A stretch of 42,391 nucleotides of DNA from a virus. This document shows positions 37,776 through 42,391 of this stretch, in pieces (the first letter of the stretch is position 1; each line of letters starts with the position of its first letter). The translations under genes were made by a program, and so were the position numbers. The stretch lies in the IMG/VR virus record IMGVR_UViG_3300032293_001543, positions 1 through 42,391 of that record. One strand, given 5' to 3'. The notes below the pieces were generated by a model that did not search any database, was not told where the DNA came from, and saw nothing but the letters and a program-made list of their open reading frames with translations.

Positions 37776-38083
37776 ACTCTGTTTGTTGGTTTCATGTTGT
37801 TGAGAAAATGGCGGTGATCTTCCAGCAGGCGGCGGTGATGCAGCGCGTTGCGGAAGCTCCCGAGGAAAAGGACGCCCAAGGTGAGCGCGGCGATCCCCAG
37901 CGGGACGCTCAGCGCGGAGATTTGGCCGCCCATGGAGAGCGCATAGCTCCAGATCGCGCAGAAGGCCGCGCACATCGCCCACATGCAGGCCATGGCGGTT
38001 TCGTGGCGGGCGGCGCTGGCTAGCCTCTCCTCGCGGGAGGGCATGGGGCGGTGGGAGTGGGTAATGATAGGCGGGTGTGTCAT
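37772..38083 (-). CDS. Two-helix membrane protein (103 aa)
   Basis: ATG 38083 gives MTHPPIITHSHRPMPSREER; earlier ATGs give sequence that shadows the next gene. Two hydrophobic helices are clear: TAMACMWAMCAAFCAIWSYA near residues 29-48 and SALSVPLGIAALTLGVLFLG near 56-76. The ends are basic and His-rich (RNALHHRRLLEDHRHFLNNM). The first helix contains several Cys and Met. The gene is coupled to recT by a four-base overlap, so its product might anchor the recombination complex, or may be a small host-interaction protein. No family is recognised. Confidence 0.55.
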   Translation of the reverse strand: MTHPPIITHSHRPMPSREERLASAARHETAMACMWAMCAAFCAIWSYALSMGGQISALSVPLGIAALTLGVLFLGSFRNALHHRRLLEDHRHFLNNMKPTNRV

Positions 38084-38111
38084 ATGGGTGTCATGGTTGT
38101 TTTCGGGGAAA

Positions 38112-38315
38112 TCAGTGGAGCCAGAAATGGATCTGGAGTTGCCAGAGTCCGTATGTCCCATCCCCGTTGTCGCAGAGGAGGACGATGTGGCCGGAGAGCC
38201 GCAGCCTTTGGTATTCCTGTGCCAATCCATCGGCCTGTGCGTCGGCGAAAACCAACGGCTCATAGCCGAGCGGCACATCTTCAATGCGGACGATCTCATG
38301 GTTTTCATTCGGCAT
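38112..38315 (-). CDS. Hypothetical protein (67 aa)
   Basis: ATG 38315 lies inside the 3' end of the HTH gene (11-base overlap). The product MPNENHEIVRIEDVPLGYEP followed by LVFADAQADGLAQEYQRLRL and GHIVLLCDNGDGTYGLWQLQ resembles a small alpha/beta domain with a final beta hairpin. It has no membrane segment or DNA-binding motif. It is part of the early cluster and probably cotranscribed with it. No function is proposed. Confidence 0.5.
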   Translation of the reverse strand: MPNENHEIVRIEDVPLGYEPLVFADAQADGLAQEYQRLRLSGHIVLLCDNGDGTYGLWQLQIHFWLH

Positions 38316-38580
38316 GGTTCCGGGTTGGTGTCGGGCTTGTTCCGCCCAGGAGTTCTGCGATGGCGCTGGCCGGGATCAGGGAGCGGCCAAGACCCGGGAC
38401 GCTCGGTATCGTCCCCGCCGCCAGCCGCCGGTTGATTGTGGAGGTTGAGACTCCCAGCCTGTCCGCCGCTTCCTTCACGCTCAGCGGCCTGTCATCGGCG
38501 GGGGAAACGCGCATCCGCTCCGCGATCCGGTCGGCGAGCTGCTGCATCTGCTCATCGGTGAAATGGATGGTGATCGTCAT
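38305..38580 (-). CDS. Excisionase/MerR-like HTH protein (91 aa)
   Basis: ATG 38580 overlaps the stop of the upstream 80-residue gene. An N-terminal helix (FTDEQMQQLADRIAERMRVS) is followed by the HTH signature RPLSVKEAADRLGVSTSTIN and RRLAAGTIPSVPGLGRSLIP, residues ~32-75, with wing-like LIPASAIAELLGG. This is the HTH_17/MerR-type fold of phage excisionases and of small regulators that read A/T-rich half-sites. It could be an excisionase (Xis), but no integrase is visible, so a regulator of the early region is equally possible. Confidence 0.6.
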   Translation of the reverse strand: MTITIHFTDEQMQQLADRIAERMRVSPADDRPLSVKEAADRLGVSTSTINRRLAAGTIPSVPGLGRSLIPASAIAELLGGTSPTPTRNHAE

Positions 38581-38819
38581 TGCTTCCCTGCTTTGGGTTG
38601 GTTGTTGATCTCCACTCGCGAAACCTGGCTCCGGTCGAACGGGATGCACCCTTGCGCCACCGCGTTGAACGCGTTCTCCAGTCCGAACATGGTCGGGTGA
38701 AAAAGGGCGATCTCCACGCCCTCGGACACGAACAGCGTCATGAATCCCAACCGCACGCGGCGGTTGCCGGGGTTGATCCTCATCCGTTTGGTGGATGACT
38801 TGAGGTTTGCGTTGCTCAT
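38577..38819 (-). CDS. Hypothetical protein (80 aa)
   Basis: ATG 38819, ending in a four-base overlap with the HTH gene. A basic N-terminus (NLKSSTKRMRINPGNRRVRL) precedes a strand-helix region GFMTLFVSEGVEIALFHPTM, GLENAFNAVAQGCIPFDRSQ and a polar tail. There are no cysteines in zinc-like spacing and no membrane helix. No family is recognised. Position within the early operon suggests a small host-takeover or regulatory protein. Confidence 0.5.
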   Translation of the reverse strand: MSNANLKSSTKRMRINPGNRRVRLGFMTLFVSEGVEIALFHPTMFGLENAFNAVAQGCIPFDRSQVSRVEINNQPKAGKQ

Positions 38820-38829
38820 GGGAGGTTTA

Positions 38830-39048
38830 TCAATCGGGTTCTTGGTCGGCCTCATCCCAGCCAAGCAGCCAATCGGCATGCTGTTGGGGCTGGGATGAGG
38901 CGCGGAAAGGGTTCTTGTCGCGTCCGTGGCAGCACAGGCGGGCTTCGTAGCCTTGCTCGTGCGCCGTCATCTCAACCTGCCCTTCCTGCACCGCGCAGAG
39001 CGGGCAGGTAGAGACAAGGGAGCGACCGGCGCACTCGGGGCAGCTCAT
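38830..39048 (-). CDS. Zinc-finger/RMF-like (CrpP-type) small protein, 72 aa
   Basis: ATG 39048 overlaps the stop of the 66-residue gene. The first 20 residues hold two CxxC pairs (CPEC, CPLC), a likely zinc ribbon. Residues ~27-70 read MTAHEQGYEARLCCHGRDKN, then PFRASSQPQQHADWLLGWDE. They follow the pattern of ribosome modulation factor (GYxAxxxGxxxxxxPYxxxxxxxxWLxGWxEA) and of phage/plasmid CrpP-like proteins. RMF dimerises ribosomes into inactive 100S particles. A phage version could tune translation, or bind a different target. Fusion to a zinc ribbon is not seen in canonical RMF. Family call is by pattern only. Confidence 0.6.
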   Translation of the reverse strand: MSCPECAGRSLVSTCPLCAVQEGQVEMTAHEQGYEARLCCHGRDKNPFRASSQPQQHADWLLGWDEADQEPD

Positions 39049-39245
39049 CGCGCGATCTCCTCCTTGGGTTGCGAAAATGGCGAGAAACCGGCCTCAATCG
39101 CGGCGGCATCCAGCACGCTCATAATCACATCCGTGGCGGTGCGCCCGGGATTCGATGCGGCAAGAATGAAGTCTTTGGTGGTTTCGGATAGATCGCTCAG
39201 GGCGATGGGAGGAAGGGTAAGTTTGGGGTGGTCGCTTGCGGGCAT
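39045..39245 (-). CDS. Early protein at the divergent promoter (66 aa, hypothetical)
   Basis: ATG 39245 (MPASDHPKLT) is preferred over GTG 39260, which would extend into the palindrome. It is the first minus-strand gene after the operator-like region, so it heads the whole early operon. The protein has a Leu/Pro-rich start (LTLPPIALSDLSETTKDFIL) and a C-terminal helix pair (ATDVIMSVLDAAAIEAGFSP), without a recognised DNA-binding motif. The layout opposite HTH genes resembles a cro/cII-type position, but no known family matches. Confidence 0.5.
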   Translation of the reverse strand: MPASDHPKLTLPPIALSDLSETTKDFILAASNPGRTATDVIMSVLDAAAIEAGFSPFSQPKEEIAR

Positions 39246-39250
39246 GCACC

Positions 39251-39307
39251 AAAAATGCACCGCATGAGTAATTCAACAAGCGAAAAATTACTCAGACTTG
39301 CATTTTT
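39251..39307. promoter_or_regulatory. Nested palindrome, putative operator between divergent operons
   Basis: Inner arms TGAGTAATT (39265-39273) and AATTACTCA (39286-39294) are perfect 9-bp inverted repeats over a 12-base spacer. Outer arms AAAAATGCA (39251-39259) and TGCATTTTT (39299-39307) are another perfect 9-bp pair, separated from the inner pair by 5 and 4 bases. The region is A/T-rich in a GC-rich genome and lies between the first minus-strand early gene (start 39245) and the first plus-strand HTH gene (start 39345). Paired half-sites here are what a dimeric repressor controlling both promoters would need. A run of T after the outer arm could also act as a weak terminator. Confidence 0.6.
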
Positions 39308-39344
39308 TTCTTCCTGAATGCGCTTTATGGTGTATTCCTCCGAT

Positions 39345-39731
39345 ATGAGCACGCCAACAAAAGACGAAATCAAGGCATGGCTGAAAGCCTACAATCACAC
39401 CCGTGAATGGCTTGGGGAGCAATGTGGCGGCGTAAGCAAACGGGCGGTGGATAACTGGCTTTCCAGCCCACGCGAGATCCCCGACGGCACGCTTGCCTTG
39501 ATCCGCCGACTCATGGAAGACGATCAGGCATCGGAGGCCGAGCGACTGCGCAAGACCAACCCCACCAACCAGCTTTTCTCGGTCGAGGTCGATATCCACC
39601 GATTCCGCGCATACTGCGCCGCCGCTTTGGCCGCTGGCCTGACACTCGAGGATTGGGTGCGCCTGGAATGCGACAAAGCCGCCAACCACAACCAACCCGC
39701 CCAGGGAAACGGGACGACTGGCCATCCGTGA
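39345..39731 (+). CDS. HTH transcription regulator, probable repressor (128 aa)
   Basis: ATG 39345 (MSTPTKDE), chosen over ATG 39318 because the latter adds only nine residues reaching toward the palindrome. The HTH is EIKAWLKAYNHTREWLGEQC followed by VSKRAVDNWLSSPREIPDGT, residues ~7-48, where GGVSKRAVDNWL gives the turn and recognition helix typical of XRE/Cro-like domains. The C-terminal part (FSVEVDIHRFRAYCAAALAA, LTLEDWVRLECDKA) is helical and may dimerise. It faces the early operon across the palindrome, the position of a CI/Cro-type repressor, so lysogeny control is likely but inferred. No catalytic LexA-type motif is present. Confidence 0.65.
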   Translation: MSTPTKDEIKAWLKAYNHTREWLGEQCGGVSKRAVDNWLSSPREIPDGTLALIRRLMEDDQASEAERLRKTNPTNQLFSVEVDIHRFRAYCAAALAAGLTLEDWVRLECDKAANHNQPAQGNGTTGHP

Positions 39732-39784
39732 AATGGATCGGCAACGTCGGCCACTTCGATTTTTAGAGCCTAATCCCACAAGCC

Positions 39785-40132
39785 ATGACCCACTCCGAAA
39801 AGCTCGAACGGATCAGAATGCTCATGTCCTCGCCGGACGTGATGGAGCTGGGCACGCTTATCTCAGAGGTCGCCGCATACGAGCGTGTGCACTTCCCGGT
39901 CGCCCTGCCAACGCTTGGCGAAGCAATGCAATTCCGCCGCATGCAGATGGGGGAAACGCAAAAGGAAATCTCGATGCGTGCCGGAATATCGCTGAACCGC
40001 TGGAAGCTCTTGGAAAAAGGAATGCCGCCATCCCTAAAGGACGCCCGATGCCTCCATGCCGTGGGCATTCCCGCTGATGTGATTTTTTCGCAGGACACCA
40101 AGGCCGGCGACCATCCCCCTACAAAACCATGA
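39785..40132 (+). CDS. XRE-family HTH regulator (115 aa)
   Basis: ATG 39785, 53 bases after the first regulator, and overlapping the next gene by four bases (ATGA). Residues ~45-80 hold the HTH: LGEAMQFRRMQMGETQKEIS followed by RAGISLNRWKLLEKGMPPSL, a classical XRE pattern (R...G.SQ..lA...G.s...w...E.G). The N-terminal 40 residues (HSEKLERIRMLMSSPDVMEL, ISEVAAYERVHFPVALP) resemble the helical lead of HTH antitoxins. It may be a second switch regulator, or the antitoxin-like partner of the overlapping 212-residue gene. Toxin-antitoxin pairing is only a suggestion from overlap. Confidence 0.6.
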   Translation: MTHSEKLERIRMLMSSPDVMELGTLISEVAAYERVHFPVALPTLGEAMQFRRMQMGETQKEISMRAGISLNRWKLLEKGMPPSLKDARCLHAVGIPADVIFSQDTKAGDHPPTKP

Positions 40133-40767
40133 GAAATGTAAACTGCCCCAAGACAAAAATCTACGTCCGCTGCGATGCGTTCGGAGGTCGCGCCGACCGC
40201 TTTGAACCCGCTTGGCTCGTCTCCGTCCGCGCCATGCGCAACCGCCCCCTCTGCTTCCAGGTTTGGGTGGAAAAATACGCCGCCTGCTTTGATAAAGTAC
40301 CCCCGCACTGCATCTACTGGTATGAGCCGGAGGACGACGGCGAGCACAAGGCGCTGCCTCTGCACCAGATCCAAATGTGGGAGTGCCTGTCTGGATCCAT
40401 CGAGGCATGGCGCAAGGATCAGCTCAACGACGTGCCGGTGCTGGTCAACCTCGGCAAAGGCATGAGGCCGATCAGCGGACACTACTGGTTCACGCTGGAC
40501 TTCCTGCCCGAAGGCCAAGCCCAAGGCATCCTCGACGTAGGCGACTCGGAGCTGCTCGAAGAGCATAAGGAGGGCAATGTGCTGCGCCTTGAGAATGGGC
40601 AAATCGCGATCTACCCGAACAACCGCATCAAGTGGTTGCCCGTATCGCTCACCGGCAAGGACGCCGCCGCCACCATTCCCGATTGGGATGTCGCCACAAA
40701 CGCCCAATGGGACGAATGGTGGGCGGATTCAACCGAAATCCTCGGAGACGCAAAATGGGCGTATTAA
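40129..40767 (+). CDS. Hypothetical protein coupled to the XRE regulator (212 aa)
   Basis: ATG 40129 overlaps the regulator's stop. A cysteine-containing start (RNVNCPKTKIYVRCDAFGGR) is followed by strands with many aromatics: RPLCFQVWVEKYAACFDKVP, HCIYWYEPEDDGEHKALPLH, SGHYWFTLDFLPEGQAQGIL and LENGQIAIYPNNRIKWLPVS. The end WDEWWADSTEILGDAKWAY is Trp-rich. No domain is recognised. It is the last gene before the cassette-like region, so it may mark the phage or host edge. It could be the effector of a small regulator/effector pair, but this is not shown by sequence. Confidence 0.55.
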   Translation: MRNVNCPKTKIYVRCDAFGGRADRFEPAWLVSVRAMRNRPLCFQVWVEKYAACFDKVPPHCIYWYEPEDDGEHKALPLHQIQMWECLSGSIEAWRKDQLNDVPVLVNLGKGMRPISGHYWFTLDFLPEGQAQGILDVGDSELLEEHKEGNVLRLENGQIAIYPNNRIKWLPVSLTGKDAAATIPDWDVATNAQWDEWWADSTEILGDAKWAY

Positions 40768-40816
40768 GGATGAACGCAAAAAGTCCATCCGTGGGCGCAA
40801 CTGAAAAGCCAATGAT

Positions 40817-41362
40817 ATGAAATGCCCGACCTGCAAAAATGAAATGGAACACCGGCACAGCACCTATCAATGCCGAGCGTGCAACAGCCAAAAGGAAGCC
40901 GAACGCCCATCGGATGCGACGGCTTGTTCTGCCTCCTTTGGGGTTTGTCCTAACTGTAACAACCTACGATACATCCAAGACGCGGGTTTTGCATGTTGCT
41001 CCGTGTGCAATCCAGACAATTCATTTTATCAGGAGAACAGCCAAGATATGGAAACTCCGACACACACCGCCCCGCCCGTTGCTCTCTACCGACTTGTTCG
41101 GCTTGCGAGGGGACGCTGGCTTTACGCATTCAGCCTCGACGCAGAAACGTGGTCAGGCTGCTGTAAAAATCTTGATGATGCCGTGGAAATGGCCTTCCGA
41201 GAAGCTGCCGACGAAGAGCGGGAAGCGGGAACGAAAATCTACTTCGCGCATGGGTACCCAATGCGAAAGAGTGAGTGCGACAATCTCGGGCTAGACTGGC
41301 CGTGGTATGAGGTCGATCCCGCTGACGCGATCACAATTATTCTGCCGAACGACAATAGGTGA
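40817..41362 (+). CDS. Zn-ribbon protein/cassette gene, in-frame composite (181 aa)
   Basis: The frame runs ATG 40817 to a stop at 41362. The first 70 residues carry CxxC pairs (CPTCKNEMEH, CRACNSQKE, CPNCNN, CCSVC), giving two zinc ribbons. The frame then crosses two attC-type right cores, GTTCTGC (40926-40932) and GTTCGGC (41096-41102), so it joins up to three cassette segments. An internal ATG at 41048 (METPTHTAPP) may be the true start of the last segment, 105 codons including stop, with LVRLARGRWLYAFSLDAETW, then DDAVEMAFREAADEEREAGT and a Trp/Pro-rich end. An AGGAG lies 12 bases before that ATG, rather far. The function of the final domain is unknown. Confidence 0.5.
   Translation: MKCPTCKNEMEHRHSTYQCRACNSQKEAERPSDATACSASFGVCPNCNNLRYIQDAGFACCSVCNPDNSFYQENSQDMETPTHTAPPVALYRLVRLARGRWLYAFSLDAETWSGCCKNLDDAVEMAFREAADEEREAGTKIYFAHGYPMRKSECDNLGLDWPWYEVDPADAITIILPNDNR
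40898..40932 (+). repeat. Compact attC-like site
   Basis: Left core GCCGAAC (40898-40904) and right core GTTCTGC (40926-40932) bracket only 21 bases. The right half GGATGCGACGGCTTGTTCT (40912-40930) matches 42372-42390 at 18 of 19 bases, where the partner left arm is long and well paired. The inner arm CCATC/GGATG adds pairing. It has no variable loop, unlike normal attC sites, so it may be a deleted or degenerate attC. It lies within coding sequence of the Zn-ribbon frame. Confidence 0.4.
41048..41102 (+). repeat. attC right half/direct repeat copy (orphan)
   Basis: 41048-41100 matches 41413-41465 at 49 of 53 positions, beginning at an ATG and ending in the core (A)CTTGTTCG. The second copy is the right half of a complete attC-like site; for this first copy no convincing left arm is found in the preceding 100 bases. 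The duplicated segment codes for the same leader (ME[T/A]PTHTAPPV) in both genes. Confidence 0.6.
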
Positions 41363-41467
41363 GGCACGGGCTGACAACGCCACACCGAATTAAAATCAAA
41401 CTCTCTAACCACATGGAAGCTCCGACACACACCGCCCCGCCCGTTGTCCTCGACCGACTTGTTCGCC
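41344..41467 (+). repeat. attC-like recombination site (124 bp)
   Basis: Left core GCCGAAC (41344-41350) and right core GTTCGCC (41461-41467). Inner arms GAGGCACGGGC (41361-41371) and GCCCGTTGTCCTC (41439-41451) pair with small bulges, as in integron attC sites. The left end overlaps the stop of the preceding gene, and the next gene's ATG 41413 lies inside the site. In integrons the IntI enzyme would cut between G and TT of the right core, at 41461/41462. Confidence 0.65.
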
Positions 41468-41673
41468 TTCTTTTGAGGTGGATATGCCGAAAGCTGGTCA
41501 AGCAAGGATCGCTCCACAGACCCCGAATCATCGCCTACTACCGCATCATGCGGGAAGCGGCGGAATCCGAGTTCACGGAAGACAACAAACCAACGCTCGA
41601 TGCTTTCTTGAGAGAGTGTCATTCTGAGGCGAACGACAAAGATCAGGCGCGGCGGGCGCAGGACTCCGAATAA
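41413..41673 (+). CDS. Cassette gene, hypothetical (86 aa) starting inside an attC
   Basis: ATG 41413 lies within the attC-like site and the frame reads across its right core, so the first ~17 residues (MEAPTHTAPPVVLDRLV) are encoded by attC and the rest by the cassette. The body is basic and helical: LLLRWICRKLVKQGSLHRPR, then YYRIMREAAESEFTEDNKPT and an acidic end with FLRECHSEANDKDQARRA. No domain is recognised. A GTG at 41359 would give a longer product but starts in the left attC arm. The stop at 41673 falls within the following attC-like site. Confidence 0.55.
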   Translation: MEAPTHTAPPVVLDRLVRLLLRWICRKLVKQGSLHRPRIIAYYRIMREAAESEFTEDNKPTLDAFLRECHSEANDKDQARRAQDSE

Positions 41674-41719
41674 ACCAAACAGGCAACTTCCCGCCGTTGC
41701 CAGCATCCACTTGTTATCC
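41628..41719 (+). repeat. attC-like recombination site (92 bp)
   Basis: Left core GGCGAAC (41628-41634) and right core GTTATCC (41713-41719). Inner arms GATCAGGCGCGGCGGG (41641-41656) and CCCGCCGTTGCCAGCATC (41690-41707) pair over 16 positions with two bulged bases. It spans the 3' end and stop of the 86-residue gene. The next cassette gene begins 15 bases after it, so here the start is not within the site. Confidence 0.65.
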
Positions 41720-41733
41720 TTCTTTTTATATTT

Positions 41734-42009
41734 ATGACCTACGAAATTAAAGAATACACGTCAAACGAAAACCTAGAAACTGTGGAATACCAAACCATGC
41801 TAGAAGCCGTGAAAGCCAATAGGGTGTTTGATGTAAAACTCGGCAAAGACGGCAATTTTACGGTGGGGGAATGCTGTGACGGTTGGTTTGGGGTGGATGT
41901 AACGCCAGACCAATTACGGGCACTTGCTAACGAGTTGATTGCTCTGGCTAACGACCAAGTGGAGGCATCCGCCCCGACACCGACCTCCGATACTCACCAA
42001 GCAAAATAA
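41734..42009 (+). CDS. Cassette gene, hypothetical small acidic protein (91 aa)
   Basis: ATG 41734, shortly after an attC-like site, to the stop at 42009 inside the next one. The protein is compact: MTYEIKEYTSNENLETVEYQ, MLEAVKANRVFDVKLGKDGN, CCDGWFGVDVTPDQLRALAN and ELIALANDQVEA. It suggests a two-strand, two-helix fold with a Cys-Cys-Asp-Gly-Trp turn. The C-terminal tail (SAPTPTSDTHQAK) is read through the left attC arm, as is common for cassette genes. Lower GC and shorter length than the phage genes fit a separate origin. No family is recognised. Confidence 0.6.
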   Translation: MTYEIKEYTSNENLETVEYQTMLEAVKANRVFDVKLGKDGNFTVGECCDGWFGVDVTPDQLRALANELIALANDQVEASAPTPTSDTHQAK

Positions 42010-42069
42010 CTACCATGAAAACTTCGATAACACAGCGGGGGCGGATTGCTCTCGCACGCTTTGTTCGGC
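41946..42069 (+). repeat. attC-like recombination site (124 bp)
   Basis: Left core GGCTAAC (41946-41952) and right core GTTCGGC (42063-42069). Inner arms GCATCCGCCCC (41965-41975) and GGGGGCGGATTGC (42037-42049) pair over 11 positions with one bulge. Further bases GTGGAG and CTCTCGCAC extend the pairing. The stop of the 91-residue gene and the ATG of the 96-residue gene both lie inside. Confidence 0.7.
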
Positions 42070-42305
42070 ATCTTTGTTGCCTGATCGGGTGGCATCAATG
42101 GATCTACGATCACCCGAATTGCAACCATCACCGTAACTGCAAACCCTGTGGACGTTGGGAGGCTTACACGCTGGTGGACTGCGGACGCCACAAGCTCTGG
42201 CTGAAGCACGAACCCGCACCCAAGCCAGCATGGGAGGATTCCGTGGAGTGCCGTCAAAATTCTCTGCCGAACGCTGAGTCCATCCACCCCGAATCGAAGC
42301 CCTAA
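42015..42305 (+). CDS. Cassette gene, Cys/His-rich small protein (96 aa) starting inside an attC
   Basis: ATG 42015 lies within the attC-like site; the first ~17 residues (MKTSITQRGRIALARFV) are encoded by its right half, and the frame reads across GTTCGGC into the cassette. The body has HLCCLIGWHQWIYDHPNCNH, then HRNCKPCGRWEAYTLVDCGR, a Cys/His cluster (C-x4-H...C-x-H-H-x-x-C-x-x-C) likely to bind zinc. The end is Pro-rich and is read into the left arm of the next attC. It resembles small zinc-ribbon proteins common in phages and cassettes; function is unknown. Confidence 0.6.
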   Translation: MKTSITQRGRIALARFVRHLCCLIGWHQWIYDHPNCNHHRNCKPCGRWEAYTLVDCGRHKLWLKHEPAPKPAWEDSVECRQNSLPNAESIHPESKP

Positions 42306-42391
42306 GATTATGAAACAAAACCAAACTGAATCGAAGCAGAAAGACATTGAAGAACCCCGTGATGAGGGGTTGGATGAGACGGCTTGTTCTC
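42266..42391 (+). repeat. attC-like recombination site, cut by window edge
   Basis: Left core GCCGAAC (42266-42272) and inner arm CATCCACCCC (42281-42290) pair with GGGGTTGGATG (42366-42376). The right core begins GTTCTC (42386-42391) and is truncated. It covers the 3' end of the 96-residue gene and the start of the next one. The right half nearly repeats the compact site at 40912. Confidence 0.65.
42310..42391 (+). CDS. Cassette gene start, partial (C-terminus beyond window)
   Basis: ATG 42310 begins a frame of 27 codons reaching the window edge: MKQNQTESKQKDIEEPRDEG, then LDETACS. All of the visible part is attC-encoded, very charged and low in hydrophobics. The ending D-x-T-A-C-S is the same peptide as in the compact site of the Zn-ribbon frame (SDATACS), since both read the same right half in the same phase. 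Whether it is a true gene depends on what follows. Confidence 0.35.
   Translation, partial: MKQNQTESKQKDIEEPRDEGLDETACS

Noticed and set aside
40741-40830. attC site or att repeat right after the 212-residue gene
   Set aside because: No pairing core of the GCCGAAC/GTTCGGC type and no repeat of any other part of the window was found there.
1-42391. tRNA genes, rRNA genes, CRISPR arrays, insertion sequences
   Set aside because: No cloverleaf with a CCA-type end, no rRNA signature, no regularly spaced repeats with spacers and no transposase were recognised by eye.

Overview
The window is mostly one strand of a GC-rich tailed-phage genome, probably a prophage, followed at its right end by part of a bacterial integron-type gene-cassette array. 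From about 39.2 kb down to position 1 nearly every gene lies on the minus strand, packed with ATGA or TAATG stop/start overlaps. Three small plus-strand genes (two with helix-turn-helix domains) face it across a nested palindrome at 39251-39307, which is the usual layout of a lysogeny switch. The host cannot be named from this sequence. The attC-like cores (GCCGAAC...GTTCGGC) resemble those I associate with Planctomycetota/Verrucomicrobiota integrons, but that is a weak inference.

Right to left, the minus-strand programme is as follows. (1) Early small genes (39245-37772): a zinc-finger/RMF-like protein, an excisionase-like HTH protein and a two-helix membrane protein. (2) A recombination and replication module (37775-30823): RecT/Bet annealase with an extra C-terminal domain, a coiled-coil accessory protein, a YqaJ/lambda-exonuclease-like nuclease, a RecU-like resolvase, SSB, a DnaD/O-like initiator and a DnaB-type helicase. 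(3) Packaging (30109-27849): small and large terminase. (4) A single 6,457-codon gene (27463-8090), 46% of the window, encoding a giant polyvalent protein with a zincin-like motif, a DdrB/ParB-like domain, a zeta-toxin kinase, two ADP-ribosyltransferase-like domains, an N6-adenine methylase, an SNF2-type helicase, two HTH-like repeats and an LPD38-like C-terminus. It sits between terminase and portal, the place of a protein packaged in the virion and injected with the DNA. (5) Portal, then decoration, tail or fibre proteins, an alpha/beta hydrolase and a holin-like protein (7735-1). No major capsid protein is recognisable in the window.

Three things in the giant gene stand out. Its domains are separated six times by the peptide L-x-S-S-[A/E]-E, encoded by different serine codon families, which suggests processing sites or another protein-level constraint. 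Two of its linkers contain well-formed genes in another reading frame (111 and 56 codons), and codon-position GC counts favour the nested frame there. A 16-bp element (GGATACGGGCGCAATG as read on the plus strand) recurs about 30 bp upstream of the portal, giant and decoration-like genes and also upstream of terminase, and may be a phage late promoter.

From about 40.9 kb to the right edge, four long imperfect inverted repeats (92 to more than 126 bp) each begin near the 3' end of a small plus-strand gene. They pair their outer AAC/GTT cores and inner arms like integron attC sites. Several cassette genes start inside the preceding attC and read in frame across the predicted recombination point, so their N-terminal leader would change when cassettes shuffle.
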